Below the pieces are notes generated by a model. It made no database searches. It saw only the letters and a program-made list of their open reading frames with translations, and was not told the origin of the DNA. The translations under genes were made by a program, and so were the position numbers. Below are positions 1-8,365 of a stretch of DNA of 64,000 bases, one piece after another; position 1 is the first letter of the stretch, and every line of letters begins with the position of its first letter. The DNA is from Alteripontixanthobacter maritimus (GTDB lineage: Bacteria > Pseudomonadota > Alphaproteobacteria > Sphingomonadales > Sphingomonadaceae). The stretch spans positions 186,001 through 250,000 of the forward strand of contig NZ_QBKA01000002.1 in NCBI RefSeq assembly GCF_003340475.1. The letters run 5' to 3'.

Positions 1-1
1 C

Positions 2-994
2 AGCACGGTGCGCGCCACTTTGGCAGACGGCAAGACTGCAATGGACCTGGTGCGCGCGATCTTCCCGTGCGGATCGATTACCGGCGCGCCGAAAATCCGC
101 GCGATGGAACTCATCAGCGCGATCGAGCGCGATGCGCGGGGAGCCTATTGCGGTGCGATGGGCCGGATCGGCGTCGACGGCAGCGCGGCCTTCAACGTGG
201 CTATCCGCACGCTGCGCCTGACTGAGATCGAGAACGGTCGCGGCGATGCCGTGCTGGGTGTCGGCAGCGCGATCGTGGCCGACAGCGATCCGATGGACGA
301 ATGGCGCGAATGCATCCTAAAAGGCGGTTTTGCGCGCGCCAGTTCAGCGCGCGGCAGTTCAGTGCGGGCCAGCGTGGCCGGGTTCGACCTTATCGAGACG
401 ATGCGGTTCGAGCCTGAAACAGGTATTCCGCTGCTGGAACTGCATCTGGAACGGATGAAGGCGAGCGCCATCGAGCTTGGCTTCAGCTTCGACCGGCACG
501 CGGCGCGCAACCAGATTCAGGCGCTGTGCTTCGATCACGACGCATCTGCAAAATTGCGCCTGCAACTGGCGCGCAGTGGCCATATCGCGCTGGAACTGGC
601 GTCTTTGCCGGCGGAGTCCGCTGTACCGCTACCTTGCATCGCGCTTCCTCTGCCGGTCGGGCCGGGCGATTGGCGGCTGCGTCACAAGACCACCGACCGG
701 GAATTCTACGAGGACGCACGCGAAATTGCGGCAGAAGCCGGTGCGGACGAGGCCCTGTTCGTCCTTCCCGACGGCTCCCTGACGGAGGGCGCATGGTCCA
801 GCATCTTTGTAGAGCGCGATGGGGCGTTGCTAACGCCGCCTGCCGCTTCCGGCCTATTGCCCGGTGTCTTGCGGCGATCCCTTATGGAACAAGGCCGCGC
901 GACCGAAGCGCGGCTTACTCTTGACGATCTGGCTGACGGATTCAGCCTTGGCAACGCGGTGCGCGGCCTGATGAAAGCGAAACTCCTGCCATGA
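2..994 (+). CDS. pabB: Aminodeoxychorismate synthase component I fused to aminodeoxychorismate lyase (5' end outside window)
   Basis: This is the C-terminal part of a para-aminobenzoate (folate precursor) enzyme; the gene begins before the window, since the frame is open from base 2. The first ~105 residues are the end of the chorismate-binding domain, with the family motif GSITGAPKIRAMELI and the segment VLGVGSAIVADSDP. From about residue 120 a class IV aminotransferase (PabC-like, PLP-dependent lyase) follows: GFDLIETMRF, the probable PLP lysine in HKTTDREFYE, and DGSLTEGAWSSIFV. One polypeptide would therefore make aminodeoxychorismate and release PABA. It overlaps the next gene by ATGA, so the two are probably co-transcribed. 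The internal GTG at base 8 should not be taken as a start. Confidence 0.9.
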   Translation, partial: STVRATLADGKTAMDLVRAIFPCGSITGAPKIRAMELISAIERDARGAYCGAMGRIGVDGSAAFNVAIRTLRLTEIENGRGDAVLGVGSAIVADSDPMDEWRECILKGGFARASSARGSSVRASVAGFDLIETMRFEPETGIPLLELHLERMKASAIELGFSFDRHAARNQIQALCFDHDASAKLRLQLARSGHIALELASLPAESAVPLPCIALPLPVGPGDWRLRHKTTDREFYEDAREIAAEAGADEALFVLPDGSLTEGAWSSIFVERDGALLTPPAASGLLPGVLRRSLMEQGRATEARLTLDDLADGFSLGNAVRGLMKAKLLP

Positions 995-1707
995 TCCAAG
1001 TCGGCGATATCCCTATTCTGTTCGAAGATGCCGAGGCACTTGTGATCGACAAGCCTGCAGGTGTCTCGGTCGATCGGCCGCGCAAGGGCGGGCCGTGCCT
1101 CGAAGATCACTGGGAGCACTTGAAGCTGGGTTTCCAGCGGCCGCCTTCCGCAGTCCACCGGCTGGATACCGATACCACCGGCTGCCTGCTGCTGGCGCGC
1201 AATCCCAAGGCGCTGAAACGCTTAGCCCGCGCGTTCGAGGAACGGCTGGTGGAAAAACGCTATCTCGGCGTGGTCGCCGGGCCGCTGACACAAGACGAAG
1301 GCACCATCGAATTAAGCCTTGCCAAGATCAGCAGCGCAGAGAAAGGCTGGCGCATGATTGCGGCGCGCAAGGGCAAGCCGTCCGTCACACATTGGCGCGT
1401 GGTCGAGCGGCTGGAAGGTAGGACGCTGGTTGAATTCCGCCCCGAAACCGGGCGCACCCACCAGATCCGTATCCATGCCGAGGCCGGGCTTGGCTTCCCG
1501 CTGCTGGGCGATCCGATCTACGGTCCCGAAAAGGGTCGCGGCAAAGGCGCGCCGCGCACCATGCTGCACGCCGCCGGACTGGTCGTGCCACGCGAGAAGA
1601 AAGATTTGATCCAGGCCGCTGCCCCCATGCCGAAAGATTTCCTCGCGCTGGGCTTCGCCGATCCCGGCGAGTCTGCAGAGCGCGTGCCGGAAGCCCATGA
1701 TGGCTGA
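991..1707 (+). CDS. RluA-family RNA pseudouridine synthase
   Basis: A 238-residue enzyme expected to isomerise uridine to pseudouridine in rRNA or tRNA. The catalytic aspartate lies in the motif SAVHRLDTDTTGCLLLARN (about residues 53-71), and the C-terminal motif GRTHQIRIHAEAGLGFPLLG is also typical of the RluA/RsuA superfamily. It has no N-terminal S4 domain, which fits RluA or TruC-like members, but the target site cannot be read from sequence. Its start overlaps the end of pabB by ATGA and its own end overlaps arfB, so the three genes form a translationally coupled operon. Confidence 0.9.
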   Translation: MIQVGDIPILFEDAEALVIDKPAGVSVDRPRKGGPCLEDHWEHLKLGFQRPPSAVHRLDTDTTGCLLLARNPKALKRLARAFEERLVEKRYLGVVAGPLTQDEGTIELSLAKISSAEKGWRMIAARKGKPSVTHWRVVERLEGRTLVEFRPETGRTHQIRIHAEAGLGFPLLGDPIYGPEKGRGKGAPRTMLHAAGLVVPREKKDLIQAAAPMPKDFLALGFADPGESAERVPEAHDG

Positions 1708-2104
1708 CCTGATCGACCGGGCGCACGCGCTGGCGGAAGAGAGCTTTATCGCGTCCTCCGGCCCGGGCGGGCAGAATGTGAACAAGGTGGCGACCGCGGT
1801 GCAGTTGCGCGTCAACGCCTATGCGCTGCGGCTAGCCCCGGCGGTGTTCAACAGGCTAAAAATTCTCGCTGGAAGCCGGATGACACAGGCCGGTGACATC
1901 GTGCTGACCGCGCGCAATTACCGCACGCAGGAAGCCAACCGCACGGATGCGCGCAACCGGCTGGCGGAACTGCTGAACGAAGCGCTGAAACAACCCAAGA
2001 CACGAGCCAAAACGCGGGTGAACCGCATCGGCAAGGTCAAGCGGCTAAAGGGCAAGAAGGCCCGCGGGGACCTAAAAACGAAGCGCGGCAAGGTGGAATG
2101 GTAG
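1697..2104 (+). CDS. arfB: Alternative ribosome-rescue peptidyl-tRNA hydrolase ArfB
   Basis: A 135-residue release-factor-like protein that frees stalled ribosomes by hydrolysing peptidyl-tRNA. The GGQ catalytic loop is visible as SSGPGGQNVNKVATA near residue 20-30, and the protein ends in a lysine/arginine-rich tail (KVKRLKGKKARGDLKTKRGK) that in ArfB/YaeJ threads the empty mRNA channel. Length and tail match ArfB rather than full release factors. The start overlaps the pseudouridine synthase by 11 bases. It is the last gene of the operon, followed immediately by an intrinsic terminator. Confidence 0.93.
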   Translation: MMADLIDRAHALAEESFIASSGPGGQNVNKVATAVQLRVNAYALRLAPAVFNRLKILAGSRMTQAGDIVLTARNYRTQEANRTDARNRLAELLNEALKQPKTRAKTRVNRIGKVKRLKGKKARGDLKTKRGKVEW

Positions 2105-2113
2105 ATGACCACC

Positions 2114-2149
2114 GGGCCGCAGCATGTTTGCTGCGGCCCGCACCCTTTT
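2114..2149 (+). terminator. Intrinsic terminator after arfB
   Basis: A perfect 11-bp stem, GGGCCGCAGCA (2114-2124) and TGCTGCGGCCC (2129-2139), encloses a TGTT loop and is followed by CACCCTTTTTA. It closes the pabB-arfB operon and lies directly against the 3' end of the convergent aldehyde dehydrogenase gene. Confidence 0.85.
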
Positions 2150-3579
2150 TACCCTTCGTGCACCGTTTTCGTGACCATGCAGGCCATCACGCCTTCCGGC
2201 CCGTCTTCGCTGCCATAGCCAGACCATTTGACGCCGCCGAACGGCGCGTCGACCGCGCTTAAACCCGCACTGTTGATGCCCAACATTCCGGTTTCGATGC
2301 GGTCCGCCAGACGGCGGCGGCGGGCGACGTCGTTGCTCCAGGCATAAGCGGCCAGGCCGTATGGCAGGCGGTTGGCTTCCGCGATCATCTCGTCTTCCCC
2401 AGCATAGCGGTTGATCAGCGCGATGGGGCCGAACGGTTCCTCATTCATGATGTCGGCCTCCAAAGGCACATCGCTCAATACGGTCGGCGCAAAGAAGAAC
2501 CCCTGATTGCCGATCCGCTCTCCGCCCGTATGCAGTGTGGCGCCCTTGTCGGCCGCGTCGCTAACCATTCCGCCGATCTGGTCGGGGCGGCGCGGGTTGG
2601 CCATCGGGCCCATCTGCGTGCCGTCTTCCAGCCCGTTACCGACCTTAATCGCCTTGGCCCGTTCCACGAAGCCGTCGCGAAATTCCTCGAACACGGAATC
2701 CTCGACCAGGAAGCGCGTCGGGCTAATGCAGACTTGCCCGGCATTGCGAAACTTGGTCGCTGCCATGGTGTCGAGCGCCTTGTCGATATCAGCTTCGGCA
2801 AATACCAGTACCGGCGCATGACCGCCCAGTTCCATGGTGACGCGCTTCATGTCCTCCGCCGCCAGCTTGGCCAAATGCTTGCCCACAGGGGTGGAACCGG
2901 TGAAGGTGATCTTGCGGATGACCGGGCTGTCGATCAGATGGCGGCTGACCATATCGGGGTCGCCGAACACGCACTGCACCACATTTCCGGGCACACCAGC
3001 ATCGAGGAATGCCTGAACCAGCGCTAGCGCACTGGCCGGCGTTTCTTCGGAAGGCTTCACGATTACGGAACAGCCAGCAGCGATTCCGCCGCCGATCTTG
3101 CGCACGACATTGATGATGGGGAAGTTCCACGGCGCAAACCCGGCAATCGGCCCGACGGGTTCGTATCGGACTTCGGCACGCGCCCCTTCTGGCCGAACCA
3201 GCAACCGGCCGTAAAGCCGCTGGCATTCACCGGCGTAAAACTCCAGCAGCATCGCGGTGTACATCACCTCACCCTTGGCTTCCGCCAGCGGTTTGCCCTG
3301 TTCGCGGGTGAGCGAGTGGGCGATGTCTGCGGCGCGCTCTTTCAGCAGGGCAGCCGCTTTCATAATAATGCCAGCGCGTTTGGCCGCCGGTGTGGCGCGC
3401 CATGTCTTGAACCCTTCGTCGGCGGCTTGCAGCGCGCGGTCCAGATCGTCCGCCGTCGCCTTGGGCAAATGGCCCAGCGAAGCACCTGTGGCCGGGTCCA
3501 GCACGTCGAACGTTTCGCGCCCGCCGCCTGTCACCTGCTCGCCAGCGATGAGATTATGGAGTGCGGGGTAATCGGTCAT
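2149..3579 (-). CDS. NAD(P)-dependent aldehyde dehydrogenase, probably succinate-semialdehyde dehydrogenase
   Basis: A 476-residue aldehyde dehydrogenase. The catalytic glutamate is in VTMELGGHAPVLVF and the nucleophilic cysteine in NAGQVCISPTRFLVE; the NAD-binding segment reads ITFTGSTPVGKHLA. The motif FRNAGQVC-SPTRF and overall length resemble alphaproteobacterial NAD-dependent succinate-semialdehyde dehydrogenases (GabD-like), so GABA or semialdehyde oxidation is the best guess; substrate is not proven. The start at 3579 (MTDYPALHN) is chosen because GGAGAAA lies just upstream. The frame stays open further upstream but the extra residues are not ALDH-like. It is divergent from the small secreted protein at 3702. 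Confidence 0.85.
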   Translation of the reverse strand: MTDYPALHNLIAGEQVTGGGRETFDVLDPATGASLGHLPKATADDLDRALQAADEGFKTWRATPAAKRAGIIMKAAALLKERAADIAHSLTREQGKPLAEAKGEVMYTAMLLEFYAGECQRLYGRLLVRPEGARAEVRYEPVGPIAGFAPWNFPIINVVRKIGGGIAAGCSVIVKPSEETPASALALVQAFLDAGVPGNVVQCVFGDPDMVSRHLIDSPVIRKITFTGSTPVGKHLAKLAAEDMKRVTMELGGHAPVLVFAEADIDKALDTMAATKFRNAGQVCISPTRFLVEDSVFEEFRDGFVERAKAIKVGNGLEDGTQMGPMANPRRPDQIGGMVSDAADKGATLHTGGERIGNQGFFFAPTVLSDVPLEADIMNEEPFGPIALINRYAGEDEMIAEANRLPYGLAAYAWSNDVARRRRLADRIETGMLGINSAGLSAVDAPFGGVKWSGYGSEDGPEGVMACMVTKTVHEG

Positions 3580-3701
3580 GGCGGTTTCTCCGGGCAAAGC
3601 AGATGCAACAACGATTGCTGTCATGGTTTGCGGCGTTGAAGGCAGGGGCGGGCGCGCGTCAAGCATGGCGGGTTCATATTTCCTGCGCTACAGCTTTTGC
3701 C

Positions 3702-4100
3702 ATGCTCACATCTATTTTTGCTGCCGCCTTACTCCCCCTTGCCATGCAGACGGCCGATACCGCTGCGCCTCCGCCGGCTATGCAGGCCGAACCGGTGCGT
3801 CCGCGATTGTCGCTGGAGGAGCAGACCGCCCTGCGATGCTCGGTGGCGCTGGCGATGGTGGCGCAGAAGCAGGGTGCGGGCCAAACCCCGGGCGACGAGA
3901 ACGGGCCCTATCCGAAGATCGGACCTGCGGGCCGCGAATTTTTCGTCCGTAATCTGGCCGGTGTGATGGATAGCGCAGAATATTCGCGCGTCTGGATCAT
4001 GGCCGCAGTAGAAGAAGAACGCATTGCGCTCGAGGCCGATGGCGGGCTGGAAGCGATCATGCCGACCTGTCTGATGCTCCTCGACGCGTCGGGCCTTTAG
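3702..4100 (+). CDS. Small secreted protein of unknown function
   Basis: A 132-residue protein whose N-terminus (MLTSIFAAALLPLAMQTADT) looks like a short signal peptide. The rest is mostly helical and contains two cysteines (TALRCSVAL and MPTCLMLLD) that could pair, plus a segment GREFFVRNLAGVMDS. I do not recognise a named domain. The start at 3702 places the signal at the N-terminus; the frame is open upstream, but that stretch overlaps the divergent dehydrogenase promoter and is less protein-like. It is probably a lineage-restricted periplasmic protein of Erythrobacteraceae. Confidence 0.55.
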   Translation: MLTSIFAAALLPLAMQTADTAAPPPAMQAEPVRPRLSLEEQTALRCSVALAMVAQKQGAGQTPGDENGPYPKIGPAGREFFVRNLAGVMDSAEYSRVWIMAAVEEERIALEADGGLEAIMPTCLMLLDASGL

Positions 4101-4165
4101 TCCGGATCGCATAGCGGCACCGATGGCGCTGGATTCGCCGCCGCGCCTGTTGCATGAGGCGCATC

Positions 4166-4840
4166 ATGTGGCGCCTCTTTCATTTTCCGCTCTGCCCGTT
4201 CAGCCGCAAGGTTCGCCTGCTGCTGAGCGAAAAGGGCGTGCCTTATGAATTGCAGCGCGTCGAACCGTGGAGCGCGGGCGACGAATTCTACGCCCTCAAT
4301 CCGGCAGGCCGCACCCCGGTGCTGCACGATGCGGAAAAGAACCGCACACTGTGCGACAGCCGCGCGATCTGCGAATATTTCGAAGAAACGGTCGAACAGG
4401 CGCCGATGATTAACGGCACAGCGGTCAATCGGGCGGAAATCCGCCGCCTGACTGCATTGTTTGATGAGAACTTCTATGGCGATGTGACGGCTCCGCTCAT
4501 GCACGAGCGCATGAAGAAGCGCCTGTTCCTGCGCGAACCGCCCAATTCCGGCATTCTGCGCGAAGCGATGAAGAATGCGCACGCACATCTCGACTATATT
4601 GACTGGCTGATCGATACGCGCGCCTGGCTGGCTGGACCCACGAAAAGCATGGCCGATCTTGCAGCCGCTGCACAGATTTCGGTCGCCGATTACCTCGGCG
4701 GGATCGACTGGGCGGGTCACGAACAGAGCCGCGATTGGTATTTCACCTTCAAATGCCGCCCCAGTTTCCGGCCCCTGCTGGCGGAAAAGATGGAAGGTAT
4801 CCATCCGCCTGCCCATTACGCGCAGCTTGATGTGGATTGA
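4166..4840 (+). CDS. Glutathione S-transferase family protein
   Basis: A roughly 224-residue GST. The N-terminal thioredoxin fold opens with WRLFHFPLCPFSRKVRLLLSEKG, where CPFS is a glutaredoxin/omega-like active-site motif, followed by NPAGRTPVLHD and the glutathione gamma-glutamyl contact region DSRAICEYFEE. The helical C-terminal domain follows (WLAGPTKSMADLAAAAQISVADYL). ATG 4166 fits a GAGGCG Shine-Dalgarno; an in-frame ATG at 4154 would add four residues. The substrate is unknown; it may protect against electrophiles or act in thiol redox chemistry, like the msrB gene just downstream. Confidence 0.85.
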   Translation: MWRLFHFPLCPFSRKVRLLLSEKGVPYELQRVEPWSAGDEFYALNPAGRTPVLHDAEKNRTLCDSRAICEYFEETVEQAPMINGTAVNRAEIRRLTALFDENFYGDVTAPLMHERMKKRLFLREPPNSGILREAMKNAHAHLDYIDWLIDTRAWLAGPTKSMADLAAAAQISVADYLGGIDWAGHEQSRDWYFTFKCRPSFRPLLAEKMEGIHPPAHYAQLDVD

Positions 4841-4901
4841 TAGCGCCTGATTGATAGCTGGCACCAAATGCCCATATCCTTCCCCAACGAAGGAGATTTC
4901 C

Positions 4902-5300
4902 ATGACCAACAAGATGACCCTGACCGACGCGGAATGGCGCGAAAAACTGTCGCCTGAACAGTATCAGGTGCTGCGTGAAGGTGGGACGGAGCGTGCCTTC
5001 ACGGGAAAATACGACAAGAACAAGCAGGACGGCGAATATTTGTGCGCCGCCTGCGGCACCAAGGTGTTCGACAGCAGCGATAAATATGACAGCGGGTCAG
5101 GCTGGCCGAGCTTCACCTCCCCGGCGCAAGGCGATGCGATCGAGGAGGAACGCGATACGTCCCACGGGATGGTCCGCACCGAAGTGAAATGCGCGGTGTG
5201 CGAAGGGCATCTAGGCCATCTGTTTCCCGATGGCCCGCAGCCGACCGGCTTGCGTTATTGTATCAACAGCGCGGCGCTGGATTTCGAACCGGAAGGCTGA
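4902..5300 (+). CDS. msrB: Peptide-methionine (R)-S-oxide reductase MsrB
   Basis: A 132-residue MsrB that reduces methionine-R-sulfoxide in oxidised proteins. Two CxxC zinc-binding motifs are visible (CAACG and CAVCEGHLGHLFPDG), along with the conserved SGWPSF block and the catalytic cysteine in RYCINSAAL. The start at 4902 is set by AGGAG seven bases upstream; an earlier in-frame start at 4851 has no comparable site. The stereochemical partner msrA lies separately at 19668-20225, so both enantiomer-specific reductases are encoded in the window. Confidence 0.95.
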   Translation: MTNKMTLTDAEWREKLSPEQYQVLREGGTERAFTGKYDKNKQDGEYLCAACGTKVFDSSDKYDSGSGWPSFTSPAQGDAIEEERDTSHGMVRTEVKCAVCEGHLGHLFPDGPQPTGLRYCINSAALDFEPEG

Positions 5301-5449
5301 TCGACCGGCCGAGCCGATGACGTGAGACTCCGGCAGACAGGCAATTGGCTGTTTGCCGTTCACGGTTAGTTATGTAATCCCTATGCACGGTCCATCGTGC
5401 GCATTCCGATGGGGGATTGCAGCAACACATACGGGGTCAGACGAGCCAG

Positions 5450-7774
5450 ATGAGCCAGCGCGGAAGTCGCCGCCGCAAGTCGGAAAGGCGCAGGAAAGCG
5501 GAAAACGCCGCGGCGGAAAAACCGCGTTCCGCCTTTTCCCGCTGGACGAGGCGGTTGGTGTTTTTCGGGTTCGGCACCGTGCTGCTCGGCGCGCTGTTTG
5601 TCGCGGTGGCGGTTGGCTTCGCTGCGCGTTCGCTGCCCAGCTACTACGCACTGAAAGCGCAGAGCAACGAACAGACCATCGTGGTGCGCGCACGCGACGG
5701 CACCGAGATCGTGGAACTGGGTCCGAGCTACGGCAAATGGCTGGATTCCAGCGAAATCCCGGCGGTTATGAAGGACGCGATGATCGCGGTGGAAGACCGC
5801 CGGTTTCATTCGCATTTCGGCGTCGATGTGCTGGGGCTGGGCCGCGCGCTCTACACCTCGTTCACCGACGACCGGCGCGTGTCGGCGACGTCTACCATCA
5901 CTCAGCAGCTCGCCCGCAATATCTTCCTCAATTCCAATCGCACGCTCGACCGCAAGATGCGCGAAGCGGTGCTGGCGATGGCATTGGAAAGCAAGTTTTC
6001 CAAGGAGCAGATCCTCGAACTATATCTCAACAAGGTCTATTTTGGCGGCGGCGCTTATGGGATAGACAGCGCCAGCCGCAAATTCTTCAGCCATCCTGGT
6101 ACCGATCTGTCGACAGCGGAGGCGGCCATCATTGCCGGGCTGGTCAAGGCACCGAGCCGGTTCTCCCCCACCGCCGATGTCGATGCAGCGGTCGGCCGCG
6201 CGAATGTGGTGCTGCGCCTGATGCGCGAACAGGGGCGCATTTCGGCCAGCCAGGCCAATGTCGATCCGACCACCGTCAAGCTGAAGCAGGACCGCAGCCA
6301 GAACTCGGTACGCTATTTCACCGACTGGGCGATCCCGCAGCTCGATTTGCTGCTGCCTGAGACATTCGAGCCGATCGAAGTGTGGACCACGCTGGATGTG
6401 GGGATGCAGGAGGCCGCCAGCACGTCCATCAATTCCAATGTCCCCAGCGGTAGCGAAGGGGCGCTGGTCAGTCTCGACCGCGACGGCGCGGTCCTCGCCA
6501 TGATCGGCGGCACGAATTACGTGACCACCAATTACAACCGCGCGTCGGACGCCGTGCGGCAGCCCGGCTCGAGCTGGAAGTTGTTCGTGTATCTGGCGGC
6601 GCTGGAGGCGGGGTACAAACCGGATGATCGGGTGGTCGATACTCCGGTAACGATCGAAGGTTGGACACCGCGCAATTCAGGCGGCGGCTATGCCGGCGAT
6701 ATCGATGTGCGCACGGCATTTGCCTATTCCAAGAACACGGTGGCGGCGCAGCTGGGCAACGAAGTGGGCTTCGGAACGGTCGCATCGATGGCGCGCCGGT
6801 TTGGCATCACCACGCCCATTTCCACCTATCCCGCCATGGTGCTGGGTAGCAGCGAAACGCGGCTGATCGACATGACCCGCGCCTTTGCCGGCGTGTCGGC
6901 GGGCGGCAATTCCATCACGCCTTACGGCATCGTGAAGGTCACTGCGGCGAGCGGCGATGTATTGTACGAACATGAAGACGCGCGGCAGGTGAAGCTGGTG
7001 CCGGATTACGTCGCTGCCGGTATTACCGATTTGCTCCAGACCGCAGTTGCGACCGGCACAGGCCGCGCAGCGCAGATCGGGCGGCCGGTCGCGGGCAAGA
7101 CCGGCACCACCAGCAGCAACAAGGACGGCTACTTCGTGGGCTTTTCCAGCGGCATCACCACCGGCGTGTGGATGGGGCGGGACGACAATCGGAAGGTGTC
7201 GGGCCTGCAGGGCGGCCGGGCCCCGGCGCAGGCGTTCGCGGCCTATATGCGCTATGCCGTGAAAGACCGCCCAATCGAACCGTTCGACACCGATCTGAAA
7301 CTGCCCGAATGGCAGCTCGAGCCTGATGACGAGTTTCTCTACGGCGATCCGGACGAGTATTACTATGTCGACGATCAGGGCAATCTGGTGGAGCCGGGCC
7401 GCAGATATGGGGAGGGCAATTCGCCTTTCGACCAGTCGGGCGAACGCCAGCCCCGCGCTCCTGTCGACCGCCCCCGCACGCCCGACATTGTGCCGGAGCC
7501 CGACCAGGCAGCCAGCGACGATTTCCTGCGGCAGGCTATTGGCGGCGGCGGTAACGCTGGCAGCGCACGTACTCGCGACAGGGCCAGTCCAGGTCCTGGA
7601 ACCGGCAACCCCGGTGGAGCGGTAACCAGGCCGGCGCCGCGCGACCCACGGCTTCCGCCCGCACCGGGGCCGGCGCCCGCTCCTCGGCAAGACCCGCGCG
7701 ATGCCCCGGCAACTTCGCCTTCTCAATCGGACCGGTTTCAGGCGGGGCCTGCCCGGCAGGCTCCTGCAAACTGA
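5450..7774 (+). CDS. Class A penicillin-binding protein 1A (transglycosylase/transpeptidase)
   Basis: A bifunctional peptidoglycan synthase of about 774 residues. A basic cytoplasmic tail and one membrane segment (LVFFGFGTVLLGALFVAVAV) precede the glycosyltransferase domain, with its catalytic glutamate in AVEDRRFHSHFG and QQLARNIFL. The transpeptidase domain carries the SxxK motif in RQPGSSWKLFVYLAAL, SKN in AYSKNTVAAQL, and KTG in AGKTGTTSSNKDGYFVG. About 150 C-terminal residues are a Pro/Arg/Gly-rich low-complexity tail, unusual in composition and perhaps a spacer. The start is uncertain: a TTG at 5417 follows GGGGGA too closely, and ATG 5450 has only a weak site. Confidence 0.92.
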   Translation: MSQRGSRRRKSERRRKAENAAAEKPRSAFSRWTRRLVFFGFGTVLLGALFVAVAVGFAARSLPSYYALKAQSNEQTIVVRARDGTEIVELGPSYGKWLDSSEIPAVMKDAMIAVEDRRFHSHFGVDVLGLGRALYTSFTDDRRVSATSTITQQLARNIFLNSNRTLDRKMREAVLAMALESKFSKEQILELYLNKVYFGGGAYGIDSASRKFFSHPGTDLSTAEAAIIAGLVKAPSRFSPTADVDAAVGRANVVLRLMREQGRISASQANVDPTTVKLKQDRSQNSVRYFTDWAIPQLDLLLPETFEPIEVWTTLDVGMQEAASTSINSNVPSGSEGALVSLDRDGAVLAMIGGTNYVTTNYNRASDAVRQPGSSWKLFVYLAALEAGYKPDDRVVDTPVTIEGWTPRNSGGGYAGDIDVRTAFAYSKNTVAAQLGNEVGFGTVASMARRFGITTPISTYPAMVLGSSETRLIDMTRAFAGVSAGGNSITPYGIVKVTAASGDVLYEHEDARQVKLVPDYVAAGITDLLQTAVATGTGRAAQIGRPVAGKTGTTSSNKDGYFVGFSSGITTGVWMGRDDNRKVSGLQGGRAPAQAFAAYMRYAVKDRPIEPFDTDLKLPEWQLEPDDEFLYGDPDEYYYVDDQGNLVEPGRRYGEGNSPFDQSGERQPRAPVDRPRTPDIVPEPDQAASDDFLRQAIGGGGNAGSARTRDRASPGPGTGNPGGAVTRPAPRDPRLPPAPGPAPAPRQDPRDAPATSPSQSDRFQAGPARQAPAN

Positions 7775-7894
7775 AACCGGCATGAATTCGGGCATCGGTT
7801 CGGGCGCCGTGATCCGCGTCACGGCCAAGCCGCACCCGGGCGGCTAGAACTTCTCCACCGCCATCGACACGATGGTCAGACAGGAGGATAATTG

Positions 7895-8284
7895 ATGTCC
7901 ATTCGCTTTACCCTTGCCGCCGCCGTGCTCGTCGCGGCCAGTTCCGCCAATGCAAGCTATTCAAGTTCCGTCGATAACGACGGGTGCTGGGATGCCAAAC
8001 AACCGCGTGGCGGCAAATGCATCCGCCAGTCAGACCACAGCTGGAACAAGGACAAGATTACGGTCACGTACCGGAATGTCTGCGGTGAGCGCATCTATGC
8101 CAAGGTTTGCCATGACCAAAACGATGGCGGCAGGGATTGCGGCGCGTTCGGTATCCGGGGTAATTCGGATTACAAATACTATACGTACCGCGCGTCGGGC
8201 GATGTCAGTTACAATGCCGTTGGCTCGACGAAATCATCCTTCGATTGGGTGTGCAAGAACCGCTGGAACATGTCGGTGAAATAA
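7895..8284 (+). CDS. Small cysteine-rich secreted protein of unknown function
   Basis: A 129-residue protein starting behind a very good Shine-Dalgarno (AGGAGG at 7883-7888). A clear signal peptide (MSIRFTLAAAVLVAASSANA) is followed by a mature domain of about 110 residues with six cysteines (DGCWD, GKCIR, NVCGE, KVCHD, RDCGA, WVCKN), enough for three disulfides. The mature part is rich in Tyr, Ser, Asn and Gly, suggesting an extracellular beta-rich fold. I recognise no named family. It is monocistronic and closed by the strong hairpin at 8308. Confidence 0.7.
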   Translation: MSIRFTLAAAVLVAASSANASYSSSVDNDGCWDAKQPRGGKCIRQSDHSWNKDKITVTYRNVCGERIYAKVCHDQNDGGRDCGAFGIRGNSDYKYYTYRASGDVSYNAVGSTKSSFDWVCKNRWNMSVK

Positions 8285-8307
8285 GGCCACAGGACTTCGC
8301 AAATGAA

Positions 8308-8342
8308 AAAGGCCTCCGGCACTGGTCGTGCCGGAGGCCTTT
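8308..8342. terminator. Bidirectional hairpin terminator
   Basis: A perfect 15-bp stem (AAAGGCCTCCGGCAC at 8308-8322, GTGCCGGAGGCCTTT at 8328-8342) with a TGGTC loop. The A-rich 5' flank and T-rich 3' flank let it work in both directions between the convergent secreted-protein gene and degP. Confidence 0.85.
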
Positions 8343-8365
8343 CGATTGGTTTGAAACCCGTCCGG

